A stretch of DNA of 64,000 nt from an uncultured bacterium. GTDB lineage: Bacteria; Verrucomicrobiota; Kiritimatiellia; CAIKKV01; CAIJXV01. The stretch is taken from the NCBI GenBank assembly GCA_903824675.1, contig CAIJXV010000005.1, forward strand, positions 18,950 through 82,949, read 5' to 3'. Made by a program: the position numbers and the translations under genes. Of this stretch, positions 26,608 through 36,503 are shown piece by piece (position 1 is the first letter of the stretch; every line of letters starts with the position of its first letter). The notes under the pieces were generated by a model. That model was not told where the DNA came from. It searched no databases and worked only from the letters and a program-made list of their open reading frames with translations.

Positions 26608-27612
26608 ATCAACTCGAGAGAACGAATTCACGCAGCCATGGACCACAAACCGGCCGATCGTGTTCCTGCCCGTTTAAATGCCTATGGCCCCGAGCCCGAA
26701 GCCCTGGCAAAGAATCTGGGGATCCCCCTCACGGGCAACTGGCTCATTCGCCTGCATGAACGCCTGCGGATCGACATGGTCAAGGTGGAGCCCTGGATGA
26801 CTCCTGCGGTTGAAGCCCTCCATATCCCGGAGTGTGATGGTCCCTGGCAGGCGCTGGAACGCTTGGATCAGGTCGATCGTCGATGGGCGGATCTTCATCG
26901 TCATCCCGACAGCTTTAATTATGATCATTTGCCGGCTTTCATTGAGAGTTGGGACGCTACGGGGAATCCCCCGGCGATTCAACTGGGACTGGGGGGGCTG
27001 TTCGGCGTTGTCCGTCGGCTTCGCGGCGATACGCAGGCCCTGATCGATCTCGCCGAGGGGCATGAGATCATGATCCATATTCTCGATACCCTGGAGAACT
27101 ATTGTTCCGGTCTTATCGACAAGGCCCATTCGGCGTTGGGCGGGAGGATCGATCAAATCTATGTGGGAGACGAATTGGGAATGCAGACCGGCCTGATGTA
27201 TTCACCGGCCAGTATTCGCGAATTCTTTTTTCCGCGCTTCAAGCGCCTCTTCGCGCGTTGCCATCGTTACGGTTACCGGACTTTTTATCATAGTTGTGGC
27301 GCCATCGAACCGCTGATTCCTGATTTAATCGATCTGGGCGTCGATGTGCTCAATCCCATTCAGCCGTATGTGCCCGGCATGGACCCCGAAGGTCTCGCTG
27401 CCAAGTATGGCGGACGAATCTGCTTTTGCGGCGGATTGGACATGCAACGCCTGATGCCGTTTGGGACTCCCGCCGAAATTCGTGCTGAGGCGCGGCGTTA
27501 TATGAAATGCCTTTCGCCCGGCTATATTCTGGATTACGCGAATGTTTTACATCCGGATATCCCGACGGAAAACAGCCTCGCTTTGTACGACGCTCCGAGG
27601 ACTGATTTTTAA
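26608..27612 (+). CDS. URO-D superfamily protein (uroporphyrinogen decarboxylase / cobamide methyltransferase-like), probable AUC start
   Basis: The protein is a TIM-barrel URO-D homologue: DRVPARLNAYG, YVGDELGMQTGLMYSP, FYHSCGAIEPLIPDLIDLGVDVLNPIQ and FCGGLDMQRLMPFGTP. The motifs HSCG and the late CGGLD resemble methylcobamide:CoM methyltransferases and other corrinoid-linked members more than true HemE. The first ordinary start is ATG 26638, but the family's N-terminus 'NSRERIHAAMDHKPADRVP' is encoded in frame upstream. It follows an ATC at 26608 that has a perfect AAGGAG five bases before it. A TAA at 26587 closes the frame. I annotate from that ATC (334 aa). Role inferred: methyl transfer or decarboxylation; a RACo-like activator lies at 42 kb. 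Confidence 0.75.
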   Translation: MNSRERIHAAMDHKPADRVPARLNAYGPEPEALAKNLGIPLTGNWLIRLHERLRIDMVKVEPWMTPAVEALHIPECDGPWQALERLDQVDRRWADLHRHPDSFNYDHLPAFIESWDATGNPPAIQLGLGGLFGVVRRLRGDTQALIDLAEGHEIMIHILDTLENYCSGLIDKAHSALGGRIDQIYVGDELGMQTGLMYSPASIREFFFPRFKRLFARCHRYGYRTFYHSCGAIEPLIPDLIDLGVDVLNPIQPYVPGMDPEGLAAKYGGRICFCGGLDMQRLMPFGTPAEIRAEARRYMKCLSPGYILDYANVLHPDIPTENSLALYDAPRTDF

Positions 27613-27691
27613 TCTGAACGTCTTACCTTCAAAATTCGGACCTCATCATTCGTCAATCTGCGGTTTGAATGCGATCCAGAATTCCGCGCGC

Positions 27692-28897
27692 TCACTCCCC
27701 GGCTGTCCAGTGTCCCCGTTTAAGCGACTCCCGCCCGAAGCGGCTACGGATTCTGTCGACGGCTCGGTCCAGCGCTCCATCGCGACGGTGGGTTGTCGGA
27801 GGCGGAGCGAATTCCGGGAAGAGCAGCAGTTCCGATGGCGGACATTGGCCCGGAACACTCAGATGGGAGACGCCCACGCCGAGCAAGCGGATCGCTTGTT
27901 GGGGATTGAGTCGTTCGAACAACTCCATCACACAATGCAGAAGGGCTCGATCGGTATTGATCGGTTCGGGCAGCGTCATTTGTCGGGTCAGGGTCTTGAA
28001 GTCGGAATAGCGCACTTTGATCTGGGCCGTGCGGGCGACCCAGCCTCCTGCGCGCAGGCGCGAAGCCACCTCTTCGGATAGTTCAAGCAGGACTTGCCGC
28101 CAGGCCGTCGCGTCGGTGGAATCCACGTCAAACGTGGTCTCGTTGGAAATGCTTTTTTCTTCGCGACGGGGGTCCAGATTGCGCTCGTCGAGTCCATCCG
28201 CCAGTCCCTTGAGATGCGCGGCTAGCCCTTTGCCCAGGATGGACTCCAAATGGCGTTCCTCAAAACGCTGAACATCACCGATGGTTTTCAGGCCGACTTT
28301 CAGCAGAACGGATTCGGTGACCCGGCCCACTCCCCAAAGACGCCCGATGGGCAGAAGGGCGAGAAACCTGCGGATAGTGTCGGGATCGTCGGGGATGATA
28401 GTCAGCCCGTCCGGTTTATTGAAATCACTGGCCACTTTGGCGAGGAACTTATTGCGGGCAATACCGATCGAGGCGGTGAGTCCGAGCTCCTTCCGAATTT
28501 TAGCTTTAAGGGTCTGTGCGAGGTGTTCCATAGACGGCCAGAGATGACGGATTCCAGCCAGATCGATGAAGGCTTCATCGACCGAAACCGGCTCGATGTC
28601 GGGCGAAAACGTTTCGAGCAGCGTCATCAGCTGATGGGAGACTTCTTCGTAACGATGCATCCGGGGTTTGACAAAAATACCCTGGGGACAGAGTTTGCCT
28701 GCGGTTCGGGATGGCATGGCCGAACGCACTCCGAAAACCCGCGCTTCATAAGAGCAGGTTGAAATGACTCCGCGTCGATCGGGGGGGGAACCGACAATGA
28801 CCGGTTTGCCGCGCCATTCAGGATGGTCGCGTTGTTCAATAGCCGCGAAGAAGGCGTCCATGTCGAGATGAAGAAAGGAACGGAGGGGGACGGTCAT
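27692..28897 (-). CDS. dinB: DNA polymerase IV (Y-family)
   Basis: The 401-aa translesion polymerase shows the first metal site LHLDMDAFFA (10-19), the CSYEARVFGVRSAMPS palm/finger motif, SVDEAFID with the second catalytic Asp-Glu, and SIGIARNKFLAKVASDFNKPDGL. A little-finger domain fills 240-360. The C-terminal end has no clear beta-clamp QxxLF box that I can point to. It is the last gene of the mfd-mutY-dinB repair operon and overlaps mutY by ATGA. Confidence 0.94.
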   Translation of the reverse strand: MTVPLRSFLHLDMDAFFAAIEQRDHPEWRGKPVIVGSPPDRRGVISTCSYEARVFGVRSAMPSRTAGKLCPQGIFVKPRMHRYEEVSHQLMTLLETFSPDIEPVSVDEAFIDLAGIRHLWPSMEHLAQTLKAKIRKELGLTASIGIARNKFLAKVASDFNKPDGLTIIPDDPDTIRRFLALLPIGRLWGVGRVTESVLLKVGLKTIGDVQRFEERHLESILGKGLAAHLKGLADGLDERNLDPRREEKSISNETTFDVDSTDATAWRQVLLELSEEVASRLRAGGWVARTAQIKVRYSDFKTLTRQMTLPEPINTDRALLHCVMELFERLNPQQAIRLLGVGVSHLSVPGQCPPSELLLFPEFAPPPTTHRRDGALDRAVDRIRSRFGRESLKRGHWTAGE

Positions 28898-30069
28898 GGA
28901 GCTTGATCTTTCGAGATACGCTTGATGCGCGGCCTCAAAGAAGGCGAGCGATTCGGTGAGTAATATTCAGATGGGTCCATCTGGATGGCTGTGGCGATGC
29001 GTCGATTGGCGCGGGGCATGGGGTAACGGTTCAACTCGGCGGGTTTGATCCAGCGTAAGGCGGATGAAGAATGAGGGGCCGCCCGCCCGGCGATCCAACG
29101 GCACCTAAAGGCGGTCAACGTGATGCGAAAATGGCTATAGGCCTGTTGCAAAGTGAGATACGGCTTATCGATGGTGACCGTCAAACCGGTTTCCTCATGA
29201 ATTTCACGAATGGCGGTTTGGGCGAGAGATTCGCGGCCTTCTCGTTTCCCTCCGGGAAATTCCCATAATCCACCTAACATTTGACTTTCCTTGCGTCGGG
29301 CGATGAGAATCTGGCCTTCCTTCCAGATGATTCCAACGGCGATACGATAATGAGGAATTGTCCGGGACGGCGTGGATGGCTTTGCCGGCGGGTTCGCTGT
29401 GTCAAATGCACAATATTTACGAATGGGGCATGCAGGGCAATCTGGTTGACGGGGGATGCATATCAGTGCGCCCAGTTCCATGAGGGCTTGGGTAAAATCA
29501 GAAGGGGGCTGGCTGGCGAGGGCCGGTTCAAGAAATGCCGTCACTCCGGCCAATGTGCGCACGGATCGGTCGGGTAGGGGCTGTCCCCGCAGGCGTCCGA
29601 CGACGCGCAGAACATTGCCGTCGATTGCGGGGGCGGGACGATGGAAAGCGATTGCCATCACTGCGCCGACGGTGTAGGGGCCGAATCCCGGAAGACTGCG
29701 CAAGGCCTCGGGATCAGACGGAATGATGCCGTTGTGATTTTGAATAATCAGTTGGGCAGTCCGATGGAGATTCCGGGCGCGGGCATAATAACCGAGTCCT
29801 TCCCAGAGCTTGAGTACTGACTCAAGCCGGGCCTGGGCCAGACTTTGGAGGGTCGGAAATCGTTGAATGAATCGTTCGAAATAGGGAATAACCGTGTTCA
29901 CCTGGGTTTGTTGGAGCATGAATTCGCTGACGACGACTTTGTAGGGGGCAGGATCGTCTCTCCAGGGCATGGGCCGGTGATCCTGTTGGAACCAACGGAC
30001 CAGCGCAGAAGACCAAGGGGGCGGGCGGGGCTGTTTCGGAGCAGATCTTGAAGGTGCGGTTGTTTTCAT
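28894..30069 (-). CDS. mutY: A/G-specific adenine glycosylase
   Basis: MutY removes adenine mispaired with 8-oxoguanine. The 391-aa protein has the HhH-GPD fold with catalytic Glu49 in SEFMLQQTQV, the hairpin LPGFGPYTVGAV and the catalytic Asp in AIDGNVLRV. A complete [4Fe-4S] loop follows (C-x6-C-x2-C-x5-C in CIPRQPDCPACPIRKYC). The C-terminal 8-oxoG-sensing domain is NUDIX-like, with GGKREGRESLAQTAIREIHEE. It is joined to mfd and dinB by 4-base ATGA overlaps at both ends. Confidence 0.95.
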   Translation of the reverse strand: MKTTAPSRSAPKQPRPPPWSSALVRWFQQDHRPMPWRDDPAPYKVVVSEFMLQQTQVNTVIPYFERFIQRFPTLQSLAQARLESVLKLWEGLGYYARARNLHRTAQLIIQNHNGIIPSDPEALRSLPGFGPYTVGAVMAIAFHRPAPAIDGNVLRVVGRLRGQPLPDRSVRTLAGVTAFLEPALASQPPSDFTQALMELGALICIPRQPDCPACPIRKYCAFDTANPPAKPSTPSRTIPHYRIAVGIIWKEGQILIARRKESQMLGGLWEFPGGKREGRESLAQTAIREIHEETGLTVTIDKPYLTLQQAYSHFRITLTAFRCRWIAGRAAPHSSSALRWIKPAELNRYPMPRANRRIATAIQMDPSEYYSPNRSPSLRPRIKRISKDQAP

Positions 30070-33000
30070 AATTGTCCAACGATGCGGATCAGTTCACGAA
30101 GACGGGCAGCGGGCGCCTTGGTTTTAAGACGCGGTAAAAGTCCGTCTTCAAGCAGGGCGAGTTGGCCACCCCGGGATGCGAGAATCCGTTCCTCCCGGGT
30201 CTCGAGCGATGTGAGACCTCTTCCGGCGGCGGCAATGCGAAGGCGCGCCATTAACAAGAGGCGTTCGACGGCGGGGGGGCGGGGACCGAACCGGTCGGCA
30301 AATTCGTCCCGCAGTCGATCCACCTCGGTGGCGCGGCTACATTCGGCAATCTTCCGGTAGAGACTGACCCGAAGGCGTTCATCATCGATATAATCGACCG
30401 GAATAGCGGCCGAGTTGTCGGCGGCGGCCGATGCGGGGGTAAGGTCGATAAAGTCGAGGCGCAACTCGATTTCAGCGAGAGGGGGAAGGGTTTCGCCTTT
30501 CTGTCGGGCAATGGTGCGTTTCAGCAGTTGGCAATAGAGCCCGAATCCGACCGCGCCAATGTGGCCGCTTTGTTCGGAGCCCAGCAGATTCCCGGCGCCG
30601 CGGATTTCAAGATCGCGCAGAGCGAGGCGGAATCCGGCGCCCAGCGCCGAATGCTGCGTGATGGCTTGAATCCGTTTGCGGGCGATGGGGTCGATCCCGG
30701 CTTGATTGGGCAGAAGCAAATAGGCATAAGCTTGGCAGCTCGCCCGGCCGACGCGGCCCCGCAATTGATAAAGTTCGGCGAGTCCGAACCGGTCGGCGCG
30801 GTCGATGAGGATCGTGTTGGCATTGGGGATATCCATGCCGCTTTCGACAATGGTGGTGCTGAGGAGAATATCGCACTCATTGCGAACAAACCGTTCCATG
30901 ATTTCCGCCAGAGCGGCGGCGGGCATCTGGCCGTGGGCAATTTCGATCCGGGCTTCCGGCACCAGGCGATGCAATCGTTCCCGGACCCGGTCGATGCTCA
31001 GGATGCGATTATGAATAAAAAAAACCTGCCCTTCCCGGTTGAGTTCACGAAGGATGGCCGAGCGCAGGACTTCGTCTGAATCCCGGGCCACGATGGTTTC
31101 GACGGCCTGGCGTTCCTGGGGCGGGGTCTGGATGGTGCTCAGATCGCGGGCGCCGGTCAGGCTTAGATAGAGCGTTCGGGGAATGGGGGTGGCGGTCAGC
31201 GTCAGGACATCGACCATGCGGCGGATCTGTTTGAATCGTTCCTTGTGTCGGACGCCGAAACGTTGCTCTTCATCGATGATGACAAACCCGAGATCGCGGA
31301 AGACGATGCCCGGCTGTAGCAGTCCATGGGTTCCGATGACGATATCGATGGATCCGTCGCGCAATCCGGCCAGGACACGTGCGCGTTCCGTTGGAGTACA
31401 GAAACGGCTCAGCATGGCCACGGCGACCGGGAAGGGAGCCATCCGTTCGCGGAAGGTATCGAAATGTTGCTGGGCGAGGACGGTGGTGGGAACCAGGACG
31501 GCGACCTGGCGGGCCGAAAGGACGGCCTTGAACGCCGCGCGCAAGGCCACTTCTGTTTTACCGTAGCCGGCATCACCGCAGATCAGGCGATCCATGGGCC
31601 GCGGCTTTTCCATGTCGCCTTTGGTATCGATGATGGCTCGATCCTGATCGGGTGTTTCCGCGAAAGGGAATGAGGCTTCAAATTCATGCTGCCAGGCGGT
31701 GTCCGGGGCGAAGGCGGTACCCACTTGACTTTCGCGGGCGGCCTGGGTTTCGAGCAACTCCGCGGCCATGTCTTCAATGGCGCGTTCGGCGGAGGCTTTT
31801 TCGCGTGCCCATCGTTTCCCTCCGAGGGCGTGGAGCGGGGCGGATCGTTTACCGACGCCCACATACCGGGTCAGCAGATGGGCCTGGGAGACCGGGACAT
31901 ACAATTTGGCCTCATCGGCGTATTCAATGGCTAAAACTTCCTGCAGGGTGTTGTTCAGGGAGATTTCGCGCAGACCCAAGTAGCGTCCAATTCCGTTTTC
32001 CACATGGACCACCAGGTCTCCGGGCTCCATATCGGTCCAGTCGGTGATTCGCGCGCCACCGGGGGTGTCGCTCCGCCGGACGGAAGAGCGCCGCCGTTGG
32101 ACTTTTTGGCCGTACAAATCGGATTCGGCCACCACCCAGAGATTCAAGGCCGGGCTATGGAATCCACCGGAGAGCGGTTGCTGGGGCTGAATTCCGGGAT
32201 GAAGGATCGGCGGGGCTGTTTCTTTGAACCGTTCAGCCGTTCCGGGCGTATCAAAAAACAGGAGTACAGATTGGCCGCGCCCCGCTTGCTGCGCGAGGTC
32301 CTCAAGCAAATGGTTTCGGGCGGCTGTGACGGCGTCGGGTGGCAGCGCGTTCCGGGCTTGGGCGCCCAGCGCCGGAATGGGCTTGAAATCGAGATCAAGG
32401 GGCGCACATTCGGTTGCGGATGGACCCGCGCCGATATAACAGTGTTGGAGGGTGTCATGGGCGGCACAGCGGGCCAGTAAATCATCAAACGCCAGACGGG
32501 GTTGCGTGGAGGAGACCGGCGCCTGATCGAAAAGTTCTGCGTGATGTTCAATGGACGGGTAATCGGACCAGACCAGGATGGGATTATTAGCGAGATGATC
32601 GAGGAGGAAGCCCCACTCACCGCCTTTTTCTGCAGTGAAAGGGAGGATTCGGATTCGTTCAAGCCGGACTTGCGAGCGTTGGGAGAGAGGATCGAAGGTT
32701 CGAAGCGATTCCACGGTATTTCCGACGAATTCAATCCGGAGAGGTTCGGTTCGGTTGGGCGGCCAGAGGTCGACGATTCCGCCCCGGGCTGCGGCATCAC
32801 CGGACGACTGGGCTTCAGGATTGAAGTGGAAACCGAAGGAGAGGAGGGTTTGAAGAAATTCTTCCCGCCGACAGGCTTGGCCCGGTGCGAGCTCGATGGC
32901 CCGGGCTTGGAGCGCGGATTGGGCCGGAACGGTTTGCAAGAGGCCCTGGATGCAAGTGGCGATGACCGGTGCGGATTGCCCCTCAAGGGTTTCGAGAGCG

Positions 33001-33332
33001 GCCAGACGGGGACCATTGGCATCGGCATCCGCCGCCGAAGACGGGGTCGCCGGGCCGCGAAGTTCGGCCATGGGAAACAGGGTCGGTTCGGGATGGGTTG
33101 GGGGGCGCAGAGAGAGGAGGTCCCGGTGAAAATGATCCAGGGAACGGGGGCCGTCCCCGATCCAGAGAATTGGACGGCGGAGCGCGAGTGCGAGACCCCA
33201 GACCCAGAAAGCTTCAGCGCTGGTGGGGAGATCAGGGATCAGGGGGGGCAGATCGGGTCGGGCCGAATCAAGGAATCGGCGACCAATCCAATTGACTAGA
33301 GGAGGGGTCCACATGGGTTGAAAGGATAGCAT
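30066..33332 (-). CDS. mfd: Transcription-repair coupling factor
   Basis: Mfd displaces RNA polymerase stalled at DNA damage and recruits UvrA. The 1,088-aa protein has a UvrB-like N-terminal module (about 30-330) and a CarD/RID RNA-polymerase-binding domain near 430-500 (MEPGDLVVHVENGIGRYLG). The RecG-like motor follows: Walker A GDAGYGKTE, box DEEQRFGV, TATPIPRTL and the QLRGRVGRA motif. The C-terminal TRCF domain occupies the last 120 residues. It is slightly shorter than E. coli Mfd. The start is uncertain between 33332 and 33314, with no clear SD at either. It heads the repair operon and diverges from purA. Confidence 0.95.
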   Translation of the reverse strand: MLSFQPMWTPPLVNWIGRRFLDSARPDLPPLIPDLPTSAEAFWVWGLALALRRPILWIGDGPRSLDHFHRDLLSLRPPTHPEPTLFPMAELRGPATPSSAADADANGPRLAALETLEGQSAPVIATCIQGLLQTVPAQSALQARAIELAPGQACRREEFLQTLLSFGFHFNPEAQSSGDAAARGGIVDLWPPNRTEPLRIEFVGNTVESLRTFDPLSQRSQVRLERIRILPFTAEKGGEWGFLLDHLANNPILVWSDYPSIEHHAELFDQAPVSSTQPRLAFDDLLARCAAHDTLQHCYIGAGPSATECAPLDLDFKPIPALGAQARNALPPDAVTAARNHLLEDLAQQAGRGQSVLLFFDTPGTAERFKETAPPILHPGIQPQQPLSGGFHSPALNLWVVAESDLYGQKVQRRRSSVRRSDTPGGARITDWTDMEPGDLVVHVENGIGRYLGLREISLNNTLQEVLAIEYADEAKLYVPVSQAHLLTRYVGVGKRSAPLHALGGKRWAREKASAERAIEDMAAELLETQAARESQVGTAFAPDTAWQHEFEASFPFAETPDQDRAIIDTKGDMEKPRPMDRLICGDAGYGKTEVALRAAFKAVLSARQVAVLVPTTVLAQQHFDTFRERMAPFPVAVAMLSRFCTPTERARVLAGLRDGSIDIVIGTHGLLQPGIVFRDLGFVIIDEEQRFGVRHKERFKQIRRMVDVLTLTATPIPRTLYLSLTGARDLSTIQTPPQERQAVETIVARDSDEVLRSAILRELNREGQVFFIHNRILSIDRVRERLHRLVPEARIEIAHGQMPAAALAEIMERFVRNECDILLSTTIVESGMDIPNANTILIDRADRFGLAELYQLRGRVGRASCQAYAYLLLPNQAGIDPIARKRIQAITQHSALGAGFRLALRDLEIRGAGNLLGSEQSGHIGAVGFGLYCQLLKRTIARQKGETLPPLAEIELRLDFIDLTPASAAADNSAAIPVDYIDDERLRVSLYRKIAECSRATEVDRLRDEFADRFGPRPPAVERLLLMARLRIAAAGRGLTSLETREERILASRGGQLALLEDGLLPRLKTKAPAARLRELIRIVGQL

Positions 33333-33517
33333 GTCGAGGGTCCCAGAACAACTAAATGCCCTTTTTAAGGCATTATCGGCCTGTAATTTTCCTGTTTCCC
33401 CGGCTTGCCAACCGCAGGGCTCTTCGATAACATCCCCTTTTCCGAAAACGCCCGATTTGACTGTTGGGTTGGGATGAGGTGCATTGAAATGGCGGAACTG
33501 AAGGCAGGGAGGTATTG

Positions 33518-34795
33518 ATGCCCAATACAGTGTTGATTGGCGCCCAGTGGGGCGATGAAGGCAAGGGTAAAATCGTGGACGTTTTGTCCCGCGAAGCGGA
33601 TGTTGTGGTCCGCTACCAAGGGGGCAGCAATGCCGGCCATACGATTGAAATCGGGCCAGAGCGATATGTTTTGCACTTGGTCCCCTCTGGAATCCTGCAT
33701 GCGGATAAAATCAATGTCATCGGCAACGGATTGGTGATCGATCCCATCGCGCTGGTATCCGAGATCCGGGATTTGCTTAAACGCGGGATTCAAGCCGCTG
33801 GCCGGTTATGGATCAGCGACCGCGCGCATCTCGCATTAGCCTATCACCAGGCGGTGGATGCTTCCCGGGAAGGACGGGCGGAGGGCGACCAGAAAATCGG
33901 GACCACCAAACGGGGTATCGGGCCAACTTATAGCGACAAGATGATGCGGATTGGTTTGCGAATGGGGGACCTGGTTTCGGATGATTATCGCCGTTTGATC
34001 CCCCAGCGGTTGGAGGAGAAGAATCGCCAGCTTTGCGCCATGGGGGCCGCTCCTCTCGATTCTGCAGAGTTGGTGGCCCAGTTGGCCGAGGCTGCGGCCT
34101 TTCTGGCGCCCTATATCACCGACACCATTGTGCTTTTGAACCAGGCCTATCGGGCTGGGAAAAACATCCTGTTTGAAGGTGCACAGGGGACCATGCTGGA
34201 TATTGATTTTGGGACCTATCCTTATGTCACCTCGTCCAATTCGACGTCGGGTGGCGCCTGTACAGGGACCGGACTTCCGCCGCAGTCGATTCAACGCGTG
34301 GTCGGAGTGATCAAGGCCTACACCACCCGGGTCGGCGAAGGGCCGTTCCCCACCGAGTTGAATGATGCGACGGGTGAATTCATCCGCCAGCAAGGCCGTG
34401 AATTTGGCGCGACCACCGGGCGTCCGCGCCGGTGTGGCTGGTTTGACGCCGTGGTGGCCCGCTATGCGGCCATGATCAATGGTATTGATTGTTGGGCCAT
34501 GACCAAAATTGACGTACTCGATCAGGTGAAGACCCTCCGGATCTGCACGGCTTACGAGGCCCATGGCCGCCGCTATGAGACCGTCCCGGCTGACATCCGG
34601 CTCCTGGCTGCCTGCAAGCCGGTGTATGAAGATTTCGAGGGCTGGCAGTCCAAGACCAGCGACATTAACCGATATGAGGACCTGCCCGTGCGTGCCCGGG
34701 CCTATATCGACCGGCTCTGTGCCATTACCGGGGTTCCCGCGGGCATCGTTTCCGTGGGTCCGCGCCGGGACAGCACTTTTCGCCTGACTCTTTGA
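33518..34795 (+). CDS. purA: Adenylosuccinate synthetase
   Basis: PurA joins IMP and aspartate using GTP, the first committed step to AMP. The start is ATG 33518, with GGGAGG six bases upstream; the TTG just before it is not needed. Motifs: QWGDEGKGK (catalytic Asp), GGSNAGHT (catalytic His), GTTKRGIGPTY, FEGAQGTMLDIDFGTYPYVTSSN and GRPRRCGWFD. The 425-aa length is normal. It leads a tightly packed plus-strand run of lipid and isoprenoid genes. Confidence 0.96.
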   Translation: MPNTVLIGAQWGDEGKGKIVDVLSREADVVVRYQGGSNAGHTIEIGPERYVLHLVPSGILHADKINVIGNGLVIDPIALVSEIRDLLKRGIQAAGRLWISDRAHLALAYHQAVDASREGRAEGDQKIGTTKRGIGPTYSDKMMRIGLRMGDLVSDDYRRLIPQRLEEKNRQLCAMGAAPLDSAELVAQLAEAAAFLAPYITDTIVLLNQAYRAGKNILFEGAQGTMLDIDFGTYPYVTSSNSTSGGACTGTGLPPQSIQRVVGVIKAYTTRVGEGPFPTELNDATGEFIRQQGREFGATTGRPRRCGWFDAVVARYAAMINGIDCWAMTKIDVLDQVKTLRICTAYEAHGRRYETVPADIRLLAACKPVYEDFEGWQSKTSDINRYEDLPVRARAYIDRLCAITGVPAGIVSVGPRRDSTFRLTL

Positions 34796-34815
34796 TGACC
34801 TGGGGAGGATCGACC

Positions 34816-35571
34816 GTGACGGATGCCACCAAGACCGGGACTCCATCCGGAGCCGTTGTCACCTCGATTCCCCGCCATGTGGCCATCATCATGGATGGAA
34901 ATGGGCGCTGGGCTCGGCAGAAGGGATGGACGCGTCTAAAAGGTCACGAGGCGGGCGCCGAATCCGTTCGGGTGATCCTTCGTTGTTGCCGGGAGTGGGG
35001 CATCCACTATCTGACCCTGTATGCCTTCAGCGTCGAAAACTGGGTGCGACCTAAGCCGGAAATCGAAGGGTTGATGCGGTTGTTGGTCCATTTTCTCCGG
35101 AGTCGGGAATCGGAATTGCATGAACACCGCGTGCGGTTGAGGGCGATCGGACGCCTGACCGATTTGCCCCTATCGGTGCAAACCGAATTGAAACGGGTGG
35201 AAGCTGCTACGGCTGCCTATACGGATGGGGAGTTGATCCTGGCGTTGAGTTATGGGGGGCGGACGGAAATTGCCCAGGCGACCCGTGAAATCGGGCGCAA
35301 GGTCAAGGCCGGTGAGATCGATCCGGAAACCATCGATGAACGGACCGTGGCGGCCCATCTGTACGCTCCGGATATCCCGGATCCGGACCTGATGATCCGG
35401 ACCAGTGGCGAAATGCGGTTGAGTAATTTTCTGCTCTGGCAGTTATCCTATACAGAGCTTTATGTGGCCGGTGTGATGTGGCCGGATTTTCGCGAGGCGG
35501 AATTCCGCATGGCCATTGAGGCGTATGGCGCTCGGCAGCGCCGGTTTGGCGATACGGAAGTGAAGCACTAA
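34816..35571 (+). CDS. uppS: Isoprenyl transferase (undecaprenyl diphosphate synthase)
   Basis: I place the start at GTG 34816, because GGAGG lies seven bases before it; an ATG at 34795 overlaps the purA stop but has no SD. The cis-prenyltransferase condenses isopentenyl diphosphate onto farnesyl diphosphate to make the C55 carrier for cell-wall sugars. Motifs: HVAIIMDGNGRWA (catalytic Asp), GHEAGAESVR, TLYAFSVENW, ALSYGGRTEI and LMIRTSGEMRLSNFLLWQ. Length about 251 aa. It works with CdsA, Dxr and IspG encoded next to it. Confidence 0.94.
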   Translation: MTDATKTGTPSGAVVTSIPRHVAIIMDGNGRWARQKGWTRLKGHEAGAESVRVILRCCREWGIHYLTLYAFSVENWVRPKPEIEGLMRLLVHFLRSRESELHEHRVRLRAIGRLTDLPLSVQTELKRVEAATAAYTDGELILALSYGGRTEIAQATREIGRKVKAGEIDPETIDERTVAAHLYAPDIPDPDLMIRTSGEMRLSNFLLWQLSYTELYVAGVMWPDFREAEFRMAIEAYGARQRRFGDTEVKH

Positions 35572-35587
35572 ACCCTGAGAGGGCGGG

Positions 35588-36487
35588 ATGCTCAACCAAC
35601 GATTGATTAGTGGAGGTTTGCTGGGGAGCTCTTTTCTGCTCGCCGTCTTTTTTTTACCGGCCTTCTGTGTGGGTCCGGTTATGATGGCCCTGGTGAGTTT
35701 TGCCCTCTGGGAGTTTTACGGCTTGCTGGCGGCGGCGGGCATTCCCTCCTTTCGGGTGATCGGAACCGCCACCGGCGCGGCCTGGGTTGGGTTGACCGCG
35801 ATCGGTTATCTGACGCCCGGCCGACTCCCCGGTTTCCTGGCGTCCGGCGAAGCCGAAATGTTTCTGCTGGCCCTGTTGGTGGTTGTGATTTGCGTCCGGA
35901 TTTTTCCCCAAAAGAACAATGTCCAACCCCTCATGACCCTGGCCTGTACGGTTTTCGGGGTCCTCTACGTGGCTTTTTTTCTCAATTACATCCTGAAAAT
36001 TGTGCTGGCGTGGGATACGCCCGTCTGGTCGGCGCACATCGGACGCACCGGGCGGATTTACGCCCTTTTCCTGGTCGTGGTGGTCAAGGTCACGGATATC
36101 GGTGCCTTTTTTGTCGGCCGCTCGCTGGGACGTCACAAGATGTTTCCCCGGATCTCGCCGGGTAAGAGTTGGGAAGGATTGGCGGGTGGCCTGTTAAGCG
36201 GGGTGGCGGTCGGATTGGTTCTTTACGGTTTCTTCCGACTCCCCGGCGCCGATGGCGTTATCCGGTTCGGCATGATTTCCATGACTTGGATCCAGGCCGG
36301 AGTGTTGAGCCTCATGCTTTCTGGAGTGGGCGTGCTTGGCGATCTGGTCGAGTCCTTATTGAAGCGGGCGACCAGCGCCAAGGATTCAGGGACGTTGATT
36401 CCCGGCATGGGTGGAATTCTTGACGTGCTGGACAGTCTGTTGCTCGGGGCTCCCTGTCTTTATTATTGTTTTCGCGTCTTATCCTAA
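35588..36487 (+). CDS. cdsA: Phosphatidate cytidylyltransferase (CDP-diglyceride synthase)
   Basis: CdsA activates phosphatidic acid with CTP to CDP-diacylglycerol, the branch point of phospholipid synthesis in the inner membrane. The 299-aa protein has about eight hydrophobic segments and ends with the family signature LGDLVESLLKRATSAKDSG, then PGMGGILDVLDSLL. KVTDIGAFFVGRSLGRHK and SPGKSWEG are also typical. It starts 16 bases after uppS, and dxr follows 16 bases after its stop. Confidence 0.95.
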   Translation: MLNQRLISGGLLGSSFLLAVFFLPAFCVGPVMMALVSFALWEFYGLLAAAGIPSFRVIGTATGAAWVGLTAIGYLTPGRLPGFLASGEAEMFLLALLVVVICVRIFPQKNNVQPLMTLACTVFGVLYVAFFLNYILKIVLAWDTPVWSAHIGRTGRIYALFLVVVVKVTDIGAFFVGRSLGRHKMFPRISPGKSWEGLAGGLLSGVAVGLVLYGFFRLPGADGVIRFGMISMTWIQAGVLSLMLSGVGVLGDLVESLLKRATSAKDSGTLIPGMGGILDVLDSLLLGAPCLYYCFRVLS

Positions 36488-36503
36488 TCGACGGGAAATC
36501 AAC

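Noticed and set aside
32502..33299. 265-codon plus-strand frame antisense to mfd
   Set aside because: Mfd is certain on the minus strand; this frame is a compositional shadow rich in Gly, Arg and Glu.
33355..33375. Hairpin AATGCC..GGCATT between mfd and purA as a terminator
   Set aside because: It lies between divergent genes and lacks a T-run on either strand, so it has nothing to terminate.
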